A stretch of 64,000 nucleotides of DNA from CAYPIE01 sp964410665 (GTDB lineage Bacteria; Planctomycetota; Planctomycetia; Gemmatales; Gemmataceae). How positions within the stretch are numbered: position 1 is the stretch's first letter; every line of letters starts with the position of its first letter. The position numbers were made by a program, and so were the translations under genes. Shown one piece after another: positions 25,545-34,253 of the stretch. The notes under the pieces are model-generated. The model was given only the letters and a program-made list of their open reading frames with translations, was not told the origin of the DNA and did no database searches. The DNA is taken from positions 1 through 64,000 of the forward strand of contig CAYPIE010000019.1 in NCBI GenBank assembly GCA_964410665.1, read 5' to 3'.

Positions 25545-26432
25545 ATGATGCTGACCCCTGAGTTGCTCCGCCAGTTCCGGCGGCTGCACTGGCAAGCTCG
25601 ACGCCTGGTTCAAACGCTGCTCGAGGGCCAGTACCATTCGGTGTTCCGTGGTACCGGACTGGCCTTCGAGGAGGTCCGCGCTTACCAACCCGGCGATGAT
25701 GTCCGCTTGATCGACTGGAATGTGACGGCCCGGATGGGCCAGCCATTCTTGAAGCGCTACGTCGAGGAACGCGAACTGACCGTCCTATTGGTCGCCGACA
25801 TTAGCGCCAGCATGGGCTTCGGCTCCGGCCTACGCAGCAAACGCCGGGTCATGGGCGAGCTGGCGGCCATGATGATCCTCAGCGCCATGAGCAATAACGA
25901 CCGAGTCGGTCTGTTAGCCGGCAGTCAGCAAGTCGAGCAATTCCTGCCTCCCAGTAAGGGTAGTCGGCATGCTCTACGCATGCTCCGCGATGTACTGTTC
26001 CTTGAGCCGAGCTTGCCGGGGACCTCCCTTCGCCATTTGCTCGATACCCTGAACCGGGTGCAGCGACGCCGCGCCATTGTCTTCTTGATGAGCGATTTTC
26101 TTGACGAAGGCTTTGCGGTCCCTTTTCGCCTGGCCGGGGGCTTCCATGACCTGATCGCCCTTCGGCTGGTCGATCCATGCGAGGAAGAACTGCCCGATGC
26201 CGGTCTGCTGTGGCTGGAAGACGCCGAGAACGGCAGGCAACAACTCATTGACACTCATCGACCCGACGTCCGCACCGCCTTTCGCCGCGATGCTCTGGCT
26301 CGAGCGGACACCCTGCGCAAGCTGGCCCGTGGCTGTCAGGTCGACCTGGTCGAGGTGTCGACCCGCGGCAACCATGCCGAGGCCTTGGTGCATTTCTTTC
26401 GCCGGCGACAATCACGATGGCGACAGGGATGA
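25545..26432 (+). CDS. DUF58 domain protein
   Basis: 295 residues. The DUF58 signature is clear: HSVFRGTGLAFEEVRAYQPG, DDVRLIDWNVTARMGQPFLK, RYVEERELTVLLVADISASM (vWA-like DxSxS). Later LLAGSQQVEQFLPPSKG and IVFLMSDFLDEGF continue the vWA fold. DUF58 proteins usually stand beside a MoxR ATPase and Bat-type vWA membrane proteins. Here the upstream partner is RNase HI-like and the downstream partner BatD-like; no MoxR gene in the window. Probably cytoplasmic. Confidence 0.9.
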   Translation: MMLTPELLRQFRRLHWQARRLVQTLLEGQYHSVFRGTGLAFEEVRAYQPGDDVRLIDWNVTARMGQPFLKRYVEERELTVLLVADISASMGFGSGLRSKRRVMGELAAMMILSAMSNNDRVGLLAGSQQVEQFLPPSKGSRHALRMLRDVLFLEPSLPGTSLRHLLDTLNRVQRRRAIVFLMSDFLDEGFAVPFRLAGGFHDLIALRLVDPCEEELPDAGLLWLEDAENGRQQLIDTHRPDVRTAFRRDALARADTLRKLARGCQVDLVEVSTRGNHAEALVHFFRRRQSRWRQG

Positions 26433-27415
26433 ACCGAGTAGCGATCCTTCTGCTCTCGGCGATTGCGCTGGCCCGCCCCCTATCGGCCGAACCCCTCGAA
26501 CAAACCACCTCGGCGGGCCCGCCGCGCCAGCCTAAACTCATCACCGGCCGCATCCAACTCGATGCCAACAGGGTATCCCTTTCCGGTTCGCTCGCGCTCA
26601 CCATCACCGTCACCGGGCCGAGCCCACTGCGTATCGCCCTACCGGATCCCTTGGTCAACGAGCAAAGCCAGCAAGACTGGCTCAGCGAAGTCCTGGACGC
26701 GCCGCAAGTTCGCCCGTTGCGTGAAGGCCGTGAGCGCTGGCAAGCTCGGCTGCGGCTTGAGCCATTTGTTGCCGGCAAGCAGACCATTCGCCTGGCTCCC
26801 TTGTCCGTCCAGACCCTGGAGCAACTGGAACCCTTTGTGCTTCGTTGGCCGGACTTCTCTGTACTAGTCACCACCCAAGTTCGAAATCCTTCCTTAGAAC
26901 TCCTACAACCCAACACGGACATCGAACGCTTACCCTCCTTGCCGGCCGATGCTCCTTTCCCTTGGTGGGCCTGGGCCCTGATCTCTGTTGGCTTCCTGGT
27001 CCTGCTGGCCCTGGCTTGGGCATGGCGACGCCCGCGCCGCCCTCCCCATACGCTGACCGATTGGCTGTGTCAGGAATTGCGGCACAACCTGCAACAATTC
27101 GACCAAACCAAGCAGCCCGCAGTGGCCTACCTCGACCGGCTCGCTCATCTCCTACGGACGACCTGTGTCCGGGTTTGGCAGTTACCCGCCGAGCAACGCA
27201 CCACACAGGAACTGCTGCGCGATCTGCGTCAACTCGGTTCTTGCAAAGAAAGCCAGGTCGCTGAACTGGAGCTATTGCTGACCACCTGTGATCAGGCCCG
27301 CTTTGCCGGCCAACCCGTCGAGCACGCCCGGGCCTTGGCCGTAGGGTTGGCGGTCACGACCTGGCTTGCAGAACTTGTAGCGACTAGAGAAAACGGCGAA
27401 TTTGGCAAAAAATGA
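26429..27415 (+). CDS. BatD-like membrane protein
   Basis: 328 residues. Signal peptide MNRVAILLLSAIALARPLSA, then a beta-rich periplasmic domain with Bat/oxygen-tolerance character (ITGRIQLDANRVSLSGSLAL, ITVTGPSPLRI), a membrane span (WWAWALISVGFLVLLALAWAW), and a cytoplasmic helical tail (TDWLCQELRHNLQQFDQ). ATG 26429 overlaps the DUF58 stop in ATGA, indicating coupling. DUF58 plus a membrane partner of this type is a standard arrangement; the role is proposed to be chaperone- or metal-centre-related, without proof here. Confidence 0.75.
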   Translation: MNRVAILLLSAIALARPLSAEPLEQTTSAGPPRQPKLITGRIQLDANRVSLSGSLALTITVTGPSPLRIALPDPLVNEQSQQDWLSEVLDAPQVRPLREGRERWQARLRLEPFVAGKQTIRLAPLSVQTLEQLEPFVLRWPDFSVLVTTQVRNPSLELLQPNTDIERLPSLPADAPFPWWAWALISVGFLVLLALAWAWRRPRRPPHTLTDWLCQELRHNLQQFDQTKQPAVAYLDRLAHLLRTTCVRVWQLPAEQRTTQELLRDLRQLGSCKESQVAELELLLTTCDQARFAGQPVEHARALAVGLAVTTWLAELVATRENGEFGKK

Positions 27416-27564
27416 GAGCCTGAGGTAATTACGTAAAGTTTGCTGATCTGGAACTCCGAAGTTAACCGCGAGCTTTGTATCCCCCAAATTTCTTGCAGCG
27501 ATGGCAGAACAAGGGGGTTTTTGGATACCGGGGCAAGCGGCCCCGCACCTCAAGGAGTTCAGCA

Positions 27565-28095
27565 ATGACCGGCAATGCTTGGCGGATGGCTTTGATGGTT
27601 TTGGCGCTGCTGATGGGACTGCAAGGGTGTGCCCGCAAGGTCAACGCGCCCACCACCACCGCCGGCAATCAGACCAAACGCATCCGCCATCTGGAAGCCC
27701 GCATCAACAAGTTGCAAACCGACGTCCGGACCTGGCACGCCGAGCGCGACCGCAGTCAACAAGAGCTGGCCAAACTGAAGCAAAGCCTCTTGCAAGAGCA
27801 GCAAACCCACCAACAGGCGGTGAGCGCCGCCGAGGAAGACGCGGCTCAGTGGCGAGCTCGGTTGACTGCGGCCAGGCAACAGCAAGAGGCACTACAAGCC
27901 GAGCTGGCCGCACGACAAACTGAGATCACTCAATTGAATACCTTACTGGAAAGCCGCACGCAGGAACGCGACGTTGTGCTCACTCAGTTCGCAGACTTCC
28001 GTAATCTGCTAAGGACCAAGCTGGACGAGGTGGAGGTGTCCGTCGAGGCCAACGAGAGCCTCACTGCGACCAGCACGGCCCAACTAGCGCCTTGA
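27565..28095 (+). CDS. coiled-coil lipoprotein
   Basis: 176 residues from ATG 27565 (AAGGAG 8 nt upstream). Lipoprotein signal MTGNAWRMALMVLALLMGLQ GC. The body is one long coiled coil rich in Gln, Glu, Ala and Arg (RIRHLEARINKLQTDVRTWH, QQQEALQAELAARQTEITQL). It resembles spacer-type lipoproteins that bridge membranes or hold complexes; no family named. The longer frame from 27475 has no support. Confidence 0.75.
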   Translation: MTGNAWRMALMVLALLMGLQGCARKVNAPTTTAGNQTKRIRHLEARINKLQTDVRTWHAERDRSQQELAKLKQSLLQEQQTHQQAVSAAEEDAAQWRARLTAARQQQEALQAELAARQTEITQLNTLLESRTQERDVVLTQFADFRNLLRTKLDEVEVSVEANESLTATSTAQLAP

Positions 28096-28123
28096 CCAAG
28101 GAAGTCGATTGCCAAGCGATCCG

Positions 28124-28155
28124 GGCTCCGTAGCCGCCGAATCTCCTACGGAGCC
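28124..28155. terminator. 10-bp hairpin between convergent genes
   Basis: GGCTCCGTAG (28124-28133) pairs perfectly with CTACGGAGCC (28146-28155) around 12 nt. It lies between the coiled-coil lipoprotein and the argS stop and could serve both. Confidence 0.6.
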
Positions 28156-28183
28156 GGTTCCGCACATTAGCAGGTCATCCCCT

Positions 28184-29965
28184 TTACATCCGCTCCGGCG
28201 CCCGGATGCCTAACAGTGCCAGCGTCTGGCGGATGGTGCGAGCCGTCAGATCGCACAACAGCAGCCGGCTGGCCCGCAGGTCAACCGTTTCCGCTTTCAA
28301 CACGGGACACTGCACAAAGAAACCGCTGTACGTCTTTGCCAGGTCCCACAGGTAGCTGGTCAGCAGGTGCGGCAGATACTCCGTGCTCGCCAGCTCCAAC
28401 GCCTCCTCGAAGCGCAGCAACTGTAACGCTAGCTGTTGTTCCTGCGGCGTATCCAAGATTGCCTTGGGCGGGTCGGTCTGGAACTTCGCCGGATCCTCGT
28501 CGCCCTTACGAAAGATGCTGCGGCAACGAGCGTGCGCGTATTGCATGTAGGTCGCCGTGTTGCCATCGGTCGCGAGCATCTTCTCGTAGCTAAACACATA
28601 GTCGGAGGTCCGATGCTGCGACAGGTCGGCGTACTTGACCGCGCCGAGGCCGACCATCTCAGCGATCTGCTCGATCTCCTCGGGAGCCAGGTCGGGCACT
28701 TCTTCATTGCGGCTTTGCCGCTCGCGCAGCGACTCCTCGTACTTCTGCCGGCCAAGCTCGACGGCTCGGTCGAGCAGGCCCTCCAACTCAATGGCACTAC
28801 CGTCGCGGGTTTTCAGTGGCCGCTTGTCCTCGCCCAGCACCGAGCCGAACGAGATGTGCGTGAGCTCGACCTGGTCGTAGCCCCAACGCTTGGCCGCTTC
28901 GAAGACATTCTTGAAGTGCCCACCCTGGCGGAAGTCGACGACATAGAGCATCGCGTCGGGCTGCCAATGTCGCATCCGATAGCGGACGGTAGCCAGGTCG
29001 GTGGTGGTGTAAGTGTACGCACCATCCCCCTTACGGATCACCGACACCGACTCATCTGAACCAATGAAGATCAGTGCTCCCCGACTTTCCTGGGCAATGC
29101 CCGCGGCCTGCAAGTCCTGCACCACTTCGGCCAGCATTGGCTGGTAGTGGCTCTCTCCGTACTCGTGGTCAAAGTGCACGTCCAGCCGGCGGTAGATGTG
29201 GTGAATCTCTTCCAAGCAGTGTGGCATGAACGCTTGCCATAGTTTTAAATTCTCTTCGTCACCCGCATGCAACTTGGCCGTCTCCTGGCGACAGGCAGAT
29301 GCAATCGGGTCATCAGCCGCGCCCTCATCTTCATCGCTCGCCTTGCGAAACATCTTGCGGACGTCGACGTATAGCCGCGCCAGCTCGCGGACCGGGTCCT
29401 CGGCAAAGACTTGTTCGTTCAGATGATTTTTGTAGCCATAAAGCAGGATTCCGAACTGGGTACCCCAGTCGCCGAGATGGTTGTCGGCAATCACTTGGTG
29501 GCCCATGAAACGCAAGATCCGGGCCAGCGCCTCGCCGATGATGGTGCTACGCAGGTGGCCAACGTGTAGCGGCTTGGCCACGTTCGGGCTGGAGAAGTCG
29601 ATCACAAAAGTCCGCGGCGTTTCGGCGGAGGCGACGCCGAGGCGATCGTCGCGGGCGACGGTCTGCAGCTGGGCAGCCAGCCAGCTCGGTTGGATACGCA
29701 GGTTGATAAAACCCGGGCCAGCAACTTCCGGCGTTTGCAGCAGGTCACCCAAGTCCAGACCAGCCACGATGTCGGCAGCCAGTTCGGGCGGCTTGCGGCC
29801 GAGTTGCTTGGCCAGCGGCATCGCCAAGTTGGCCTGGTAGTCGCCCTTTTTAGCGTCCTGAGCAGGCTTGATCATGGCTAGGAAGTCGGGAAGCTTCCCC
29901 GCATCGACCCCGAGTTCGGTCAGGACCGGCGTAAACTTGGCCCGGATCAGTTTAAGAATATTCAT
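28184..29965 (-). CDS. argS: arginyl-tRNA synthetase
   Basis: 593 residues from ATG 29965 (MNILKLIRAKF). It charges tRNA-Arg. Parts in order: N-terminal additional domain (KPAQDAKKGDYQANLAMPLA), HIGH motif in SSPNVAKPLHVGHLRSTIIG with the Lys before it that is specific to ArgRS, DWGTQFGILLYGY, the GKGAYTYTTTDLATVRYR-like strand, HISFGSVLGEDKRPLKTRDG at the KMSK position (the KMSK sequence is not canonical, as in many ArgRS), and the DALR anticodon domain ending TIRQTLALLGIRAPERM. The frame continues upstream to 30103 in low-quality sequence. Confidence 0.95.
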   Translation of the reverse strand: MNILKLIRAKFTPVLTELGVDAGKLPDFLAMIKPAQDAKKGDYQANLAMPLAKQLGRKPPELAADIVAGLDLGDLLQTPEVAGPGFINLRIQPSWLAAQLQTVARDDRLGVASAETPRTFVIDFSSPNVAKPLHVGHLRSTIIGEALARILRFMGHQVIADNHLGDWGTQFGILLYGYKNHLNEQVFAEDPVRELARLYVDVRKMFRKASDEDEGAADDPIASACRQETAKLHAGDEENLKLWQAFMPHCLEEIHHIYRRLDVHFDHEYGESHYQPMLAEVVQDLQAAGIAQESRGALIFIGSDESVSVIRKGDGAYTYTTTDLATVRYRMRHWQPDAMLYVVDFRQGGHFKNVFEAAKRWGYDQVELTHISFGSVLGEDKRPLKTRDGSAIELEGLLDRAVELGRQKYEESLRERQSRNEEVPDLAPEEIEQIAEMVGLGAVKYADLSQHRTSDYVFSYEKMLATDGNTATYMQYAHARCRSIFRKGDEDPAKFQTDPPKAILDTPQEQQLALQLLRFEEALELASTEYLPHLLTSYLWDLAKTYSGFFVQCPVLKAETVDLRASRLLLCDLTARTIRQTLALLGIRAPERM

Positions 29966-30437
29966 ACCATCTCTCATCGCCCGTGTACCGACGCACCTTC
30001 CGCCACCAGCAAGGAGCGTTTGCCGCGGCACTGGGTTCGATTGTACCGACTCCGCGCGAGGTCGCGAAATGCTTGCGCGAGTGCGCGGCACGCAGGGCTT
30101 CATCTCCCCACAGGGTTCGTTTTAGTCGAGGGGCTGGACGCGGCCACCGACCGGGCAGTACGTTTTCCGACCAGCGGGTGGGAACCCAATGGTGTTCGGC
30201 ACACATCAACAACGGACTACACCGTCTCGACGGGTTTTCCTTTGGACTCCCACCCAATAGTGTTCCGCACGATGATTGCTGGTGGGGCTTCTCCCCGCAG
30301 CTGGGTGGCCAAGCAGGGGTGCCAGCTGGGTGGCACGCCCGGACCGAAGCAACCCTTGTGCCGAACACCATTGGGTTCCCACCTGCTGCTCAGAACGAAG
30401 CCTCAATATCCAAGCATCTATGTGCATGTATGCAAAC
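29966..30437. other. intergenic region carrying repeat copy B
   Basis: Upstream of argS (minus) and at the 3' side of the SIMPL gene (minus). The left 200 bp should contain the argS promoter; most of the rest is the repeat element described separately. Open frames here on both strands are products of the repeat. Confidence 0.6.
30173..30395. repeat. hairpin repeat element, copy B (composite)
   Basis: Three blocks match copy A. Block 1, 30173-30202: AGCGGGTGGGAACCCAATGG then TGTTCGGCAC. Block 2, 30244-30310: CTCCCACCCAATAGTGTTCC, GCACGATGATTGCTG, CTTCTCCCCGCAGC, GGGTGGCC. Block 3, 30348-30395: GCAACCCTTGTGCCGAACAC, CATTGGGTTCCCACC, TGCTGCTCAGAA, which is the reverse complement of block 1 over about 30 bp. 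The order suggests one element inserted into or fused with a second one. Confidence 0.7.
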
Positions 30438-31220
30438 CTAGTTATCGTACTTACACGAAACACTTACGCTACAACTGAGAACTAGCTCCCCGGCGACCAG
30501 GGGCGTCGCTTCCCCGCCACCGGGCGCAAACAGCGTGTTCTGCTGGAAGTTGTTGGTTGTCGCGGAGAATTGCGGCTGGCCGCTGATCGTGGTGATCTCG
30601 TCGATCGTCCGCTTCGCCCCGGCGGCGAGGGCCCGCGCGTTGTCCAGAGCGTCCTGGACCGCCTTGGTCATCAGCTCACGGCGGATGGCTTCGACACCCT
30701 TCGCGAAGAACCGGATCTGATCAACCCCGGTCGCACCGTTTTCTAACGCCGCGTCGAGAATCCGACTGGCATTCTTGCTGAGTTCGGCGGCGTCATCGTT
30801 CTCGGTCAAGACGGTGAACGAGTAGGTGACGTGATAGCCAAGGATCTCCGGCAGGCGGCGATCGTCCCTTTCCCGCCGGGTCACGAGTTTAACATTAACG
30901 TCGGTCGACTTCATCTTGAGGCCGTCGATCTTCAAGTCGGCCAGTGCCTTCATGATGTTCGCAACCTGTTTGGCGTTATCGGCTCGAGCATCCTTGATTT
31001 CCTTGGCATAGGACTCCACCCGGAAGAAGACCCGGGCGGAATCGGGTTGGACTCGGGTCGTCGCGGTGCCGGTGGTAGTGAGGATGCCGCGACGGTCGTC
31101 TTTCGGTTTCGCTTCGTTCTGAGCCCGGGCGGTCGGCAGCCGATGCGGTGCTTGCCAGAGGAATAGCCCTGTGACGGCGAGAGCCAGTACAACGAAGATG
31201 GGGAGCGACTTCAGCTTCAT
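30438..31220 (-). CDS. SIMPL-domain protein
   Basis: 260 residues. An N-terminal signal or anchor (PIFVVLALAVTGLFLWQA) is followed by the SIMPL (DUF541) fold: ILTTTGTATTRVQPDSARVF, then NAKQVANIMKALADLKIDGL with MKSTDVNVK, YHVTYSFTVLTEN, GATGVDQIRFF, ELMTKAVQDALDNARALA and the LVLSCSVSVSCKYDN end. The family (BP26/SIMPL) forms periplasmic oligomers, in some cases channel-like rings; physiological role uncertain. Confidence 0.92.
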   Translation of the reverse strand: MKLKSLPIFVVLALAVTGLFLWQAPHRLPTARAQNEAKPKDDRRGILTTTGTATTRVQPDSARVFFRVESYAKEIKDARADNAKQVANIMKALADLKIDGLKMKSTDVNVKLVTRRERDDRRLPEILGYHVTYSFTVLTENDDAAELSKNASRILDAALENGATGVDQIRFFAKGVEAIRRELMTKAVQDALDNARALAAGAKRTIDEITTISGQPQFSATTNNFQQNTLFAPGGGEATPLVAGELVLSCSVSVSCKYDN

Positions 31221-31350
31221 GATTCGTCCTCAGGGTAGGAGTTCGGGTAGTGAGCGCAGCAGCATTGTAGCGAAAACTACTCCTCGGAAGCGCAACGTGA
31301 ATGTAACTTGGAAACAAACGCTGGGTACTCCTGCCGAAGGGACCAGACGA

Positions 31351-32622
31351 ATGCCTTCGAGAAAGAAACTTCCCGACGAATCCTCGGCGCTACTGCGTTT
31401 GGTCATCGAGAACCCGGAAGACGATACCCCCCGACTTGTGTACGCGGACTGGTTGGAAGAAAACGGTCGGGAAGATCGGGCCGAGTTCATCCGCCTCCAA
31501 TGCCAGATTGCGAGGTTGGCGGAAACCGAAGCGGAACAGATCGACCTGGCTGAACGTGAATCGGCGTTGATGGGCTCGCATCGAACGAACTGGCTCGCGG
31601 AGGTCCCGGCGTGGTCGCGTGGCGGCGCGGAGTTCCGCCGCGGGTTTGTCGAAGTGATTGAGGCGAGCACCCGTGCGTTCCTCCGCAACGGGCGAGCGTT
31701 GTTCCGCCGTGCACCTGTCCTGTCGGTTCAGTTGAACCTCGTGGAGGACGGGCCACTCGCGGAGTTGGCCGCGTTCGAACCGTTGGCGAACGTTCGCGAA
31801 CTGGGACTCACTTACGAGGACATCTCCGATACGACGTGGCAGGCCTTCCTGGAGTCAGGGTTGTTAGCAGGACTGCGGGAGTTGACCCTGATCTCGGGCC
31901 TCTACCAGAGCGACCCAGCCCCAACCCACGGACTGAGAAATTCGACTTCGTTGGCGGGCCTGCAGAAGCTGTCGTTCTCTGGCCGGTTCTTCGGTGATGA
32001 GGCCCTGGAAGCAATCGCGTATTCGGACGTCCGGCCTGAATTGCGTGAGCTGGAGTTCCACGGCGAGGCTTTCAGCGGTGCGGGTTATGTCTCGATGCTC
32101 CGCTCGCCGATGTCGAACCGGTTGCACTCGCTCAGATGGGATTTCCCCGAACAGGCACTCGAGCCGGCGCTCGATGCGATTGTGGACTCCCAGGTCCATA
32201 GCCTCCGGTCCTTGGCGATCACTAGCACTCAGCACCTGGGCCTCGAACACTGCGAAGGGTTAGCCGGATGGCCGGGGCTGAGAAGCGTGAGGAGACTGGA
32301 CCTGTCGTCTTGCCGCCTCAATCTCGAACACATCGAGGCGCTTGCCCGGTCGGCACACCTGCAGAACCTGGAGTGGCTCGCGTTGACGGGGAACCCGATC
32401 GGGACGGACGGTCTGATCACCCTGGCCCGCTGCGAACACTTAGAAAACCTGCGATACCTGCGGATGCGAGGCTGTGGGATCGAACCGAAAACCTGGGAGC
32501 ACCTCGCCAATCCGGGGCAACTACCTTCGTTGCGGGTGTTAGACCTTGGCAACCTTCCGTCACAAACCCACGTCCGTCGGGCCGCGACGCAACAGCACAG
32601 CGATCGGATCCGGGTCATTTGA
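31351..32622 (+). CDS. TIGR02996 repeat-companion domain protein with LRRs
   Basis: 423 residues from ATG 31351. The first ~45 residues are the planctomycete-specific TIGR02996 domain (LLRLVIENPEDDTPRLVYAD, WLEENGREDRAEFIRLQCQI). It is followed by leucine-rich repeats, best seen near the C-terminus (LRSVRRLDLSSCRLNLEHIE, LEWLALTGNPIGTDGLITLA, LRYLRMRGCGIEPK). This domain pairing is known from Gemmata-type genomes, where it occurs in many copies; function unknown. No signal peptide. It is divergent from the SIMPL gene; the frame continues upstream to 31171 without support. Confidence 0.9.
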   Translation: MPSRKKLPDESSALLRLVIENPEDDTPRLVYADWLEENGREDRAEFIRLQCQIARLAETEAEQIDLAERESALMGSHRTNWLAEVPAWSRGGAEFRRGFVEVIEASTRAFLRNGRALFRRAPVLSVQLNLVEDGPLAELAAFEPLANVRELGLTYEDISDTTWQAFLESGLLAGLRELTLISGLYQSDPAPTHGLRNSTSLAGLQKLSFSGRFFGDEALEAIAYSDVRPELRELEFHGEAFSGAGYVSMLRSPMSNRLHSLRWDFPEQALEPALDAIVDSQVHSLRSLAITSTQHLGLEHCEGLAGWPGLRSVRRLDLSSCRLNLEHIEALARSAHLQNLEWLALTGNPIGTDGLITLARCEHLENLRYLRMRGCGIEPKTWEHLANPGQLPSLRVLDLGNLPSQTHVRRAATQQHSDRIRVI

Positions 32623-33059
32623 GCGACACAAGCCGGCGGTCTAGCGAACGCCGAGCCAATCCTCATGGCTTCGGGGGAAGCGTTGGGGGCACTCCTGTCG
32701 GGTCGATCCGACCGATCGACGTCGGCCAGAGGAGTAGGTACCCCAGCCGAGTCCGACACACCCCGCGGTGATCAGATCGACCCGGCTTGGTCTGGAAGCC
32801 GATTGTGCCACAACAACCGGTGAGGGCTGACGATCAACCGGTGGGTGAACCACGTGCCAGAGACGGCCGTCGACCTGGAATGATCGCCCCCGGGCGGTCG
32901 AGCAATCAGATCGTCCACGCCATGGACCTCTTCCCCACCCTCGCCAAGTTCGCGGAGGCGTAGATTGTTGGTCAATGGCTACTGGCTCAACCACATCGAG
33001 CGGTTAAAATACGTGAAGGAGTACCAGGCGTCAGTGAGCTGACGCGCAGACCTCGATGG
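32623..33059. other. intergenic region with sulfatase fragment
   Basis: Apart from the sulfatase-like scrap (32835-32963) nothing coding is convincing. The stretch after it (32964-33059) is open in the same frame as the following DUF1254 remnant but has no family resemblance, so the junction of two broken genes lies here. Confidence 0.5.
32835..32963 (+). pseudogene. fragment of an arylsulfatase gene
   Basis: In one frame the sequence ends SNQIVHAMDLFPTLAKFAEA and then TAG (32961-32963). The D-L-F-P-T-L core preceded by an I-x-P-G-R-x-S-N-Q segment is the well-known strand near the middle of the sulfatase catalytic domain (family pattern 'W-P-G-x-I-x-x-G-x-x-S-x-x-x-x-x-x-D-x-x-P-T'). Nothing before or after continues the enzyme, so about 90% of the gene is lost. 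Confidence 0.6.
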
Positions 33060-33944
33060 TTGACTCCAGAGATCCGAATAATCCAACTTCAAGAGGAGCA
33101 TTTCCGCATCTACCCTCTGTCCCGCAAAGACAATCCACCAAAAATGAACTTCGTAAACGCGTCCGGGAAACCGGTCAACACAATCCATCGCATGGACTAC
33201 AAAATCTTCGAAGAGATCAACGACGTTGTCCAATCCGAACCAAGTAAGGGAGAGAGTCCGGAGATCCTTGGTGTGCTCGCCTCCATTGGCATCAAGAAGG
33301 GGCAACCTTTTGAGCCCGATGCACGGATGAAAAAGATCCTGACCGCGGCGGCTGCGGCCGGATCGGTCGCTGTGAAGACCATCTGGTCAAAACCTCGAGA
33401 CGAGATGTTTTACTTCTACCCGGGGGAGAGCTATTGGATGAACCCATTCCCCGGAGGTGAGTACAGCTGGGTAAAGGACGGGGCGAAACTGCTGGACGCC
33501 CGGGCGGGCTTCCATTTCTACGCGACCGGCATCACCCCTGCCATGGCCAAGAAGATCATCGGAAAAGGCTCGAAGTATGCATACACATATCTAGACTCAG
33601 ATGGAAACCCGCTCGATGGCTCCAAGACCTATAAGGTACACGTGCCAGCCAATGTGCCGGCCAAGGATTTCTGGTCGTTCACCCTCTACGACAACCAGAC
33701 CCGATCCATGCTCCAGACTGACGAACGCTTCCCGGGGATCGACAACAACAAGGCCGGCATGATCCAGAACCCGGATGGCTCTTACGATGTCTACTTCGGG
33801 CCCAAGGCACCGAAAGGGCAGGAGAACAACTGGGTTCAAACGGTACCCGGCAAGGGCTGGAATGTCATCTTGCGCCTCTATGGACCCCTCGAGCCTTGGT
33901 ACAACAAGACCTGGCGTCCCGGTGAGATCGAGCTCGTGAAATAG
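33060..33944 (+). pseudogene. 5'-truncated DUF1254/DUF1214 protein gene
   Basis: 294 codons. The C-terminal DUF1214 part is complete and well formed: KKIIGKGSKYAYTYLDSDGN, TYKVHVPANVPAKDFWSFTL, YDNQTRSMLQTDERFPGIDN, NPDGSYDVYFGPKAPKGQEN, NWVQTVPGKGWNVILRLYGP then LEPWYNKTW. Upstream, only the last part of DUF1254 remains (HFRIYPLSRKDNPPKMNFVN, VVQSEP). The usual ~150 N-terminal residues are missing, and the frame opens from a TTG with no ribosome site. ATG 33144 could start a shorter product. It is either a pseudogene or a newly shortened gene; the clean 3' half suggests recent loss. Full-length relatives are exported envelope proteins of unknown function often near sulfatase genes. Confidence 0.75.
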
Positions 33945-33997
33945 TCGCAAGTCATCGAGGGAGAGCCACCTCCACCACCACGGGCAGATCCCGTTCC

Positions 33998-34089
33998 TTC
34001 TGAGCGGCGGGTTCACACCGACCGAGGTGGCGCTGGACACCGGCGGTCGCCCAGCGCCACCTCGGTCGGTGTGAACCCGCCGCTCAGAA
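33998..34089. repeat. perfect 39-bp inverted repeat (hairpin element, copy C)
   Basis: Arms 33998-34036 and 34051-34089 are exact reverse complements over 39 bp, separated by 14 bp. The outer end TTCTGAGCGGCGGGT is shared with the dispersed element (copies A, B and D), while the inner arm (CACACCGACCGAGGTGGCGC) is different. It starts 54 bp after the DUF1254 stop, so it could also end that transcript. Confidence 0.92.
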
Positions 34090-34253
34090 ACGCGAGCCGA
34101 TGAGCAACGCTAAACCCACATCGACATCCCTCTTCGAACAACAACGCAGGACGTACCACACGACCTGCCTGGGACGAAGGGTATTCCGAACCGACTGCTC
34201 ACCGGTAAGATAGTGTCGCGTGCAGCCTATCGGAGACCAGTTGGATCGCCTTC

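Noticed and set aside
27481..27522. Possible terminator CCCCC ... GGGGGTTTTT after the BatD-like gene
   Set aside because: Only the outer five pairs plus CTTG/CAAG could form and they are mutually exclusive in part; not strong enough to list.
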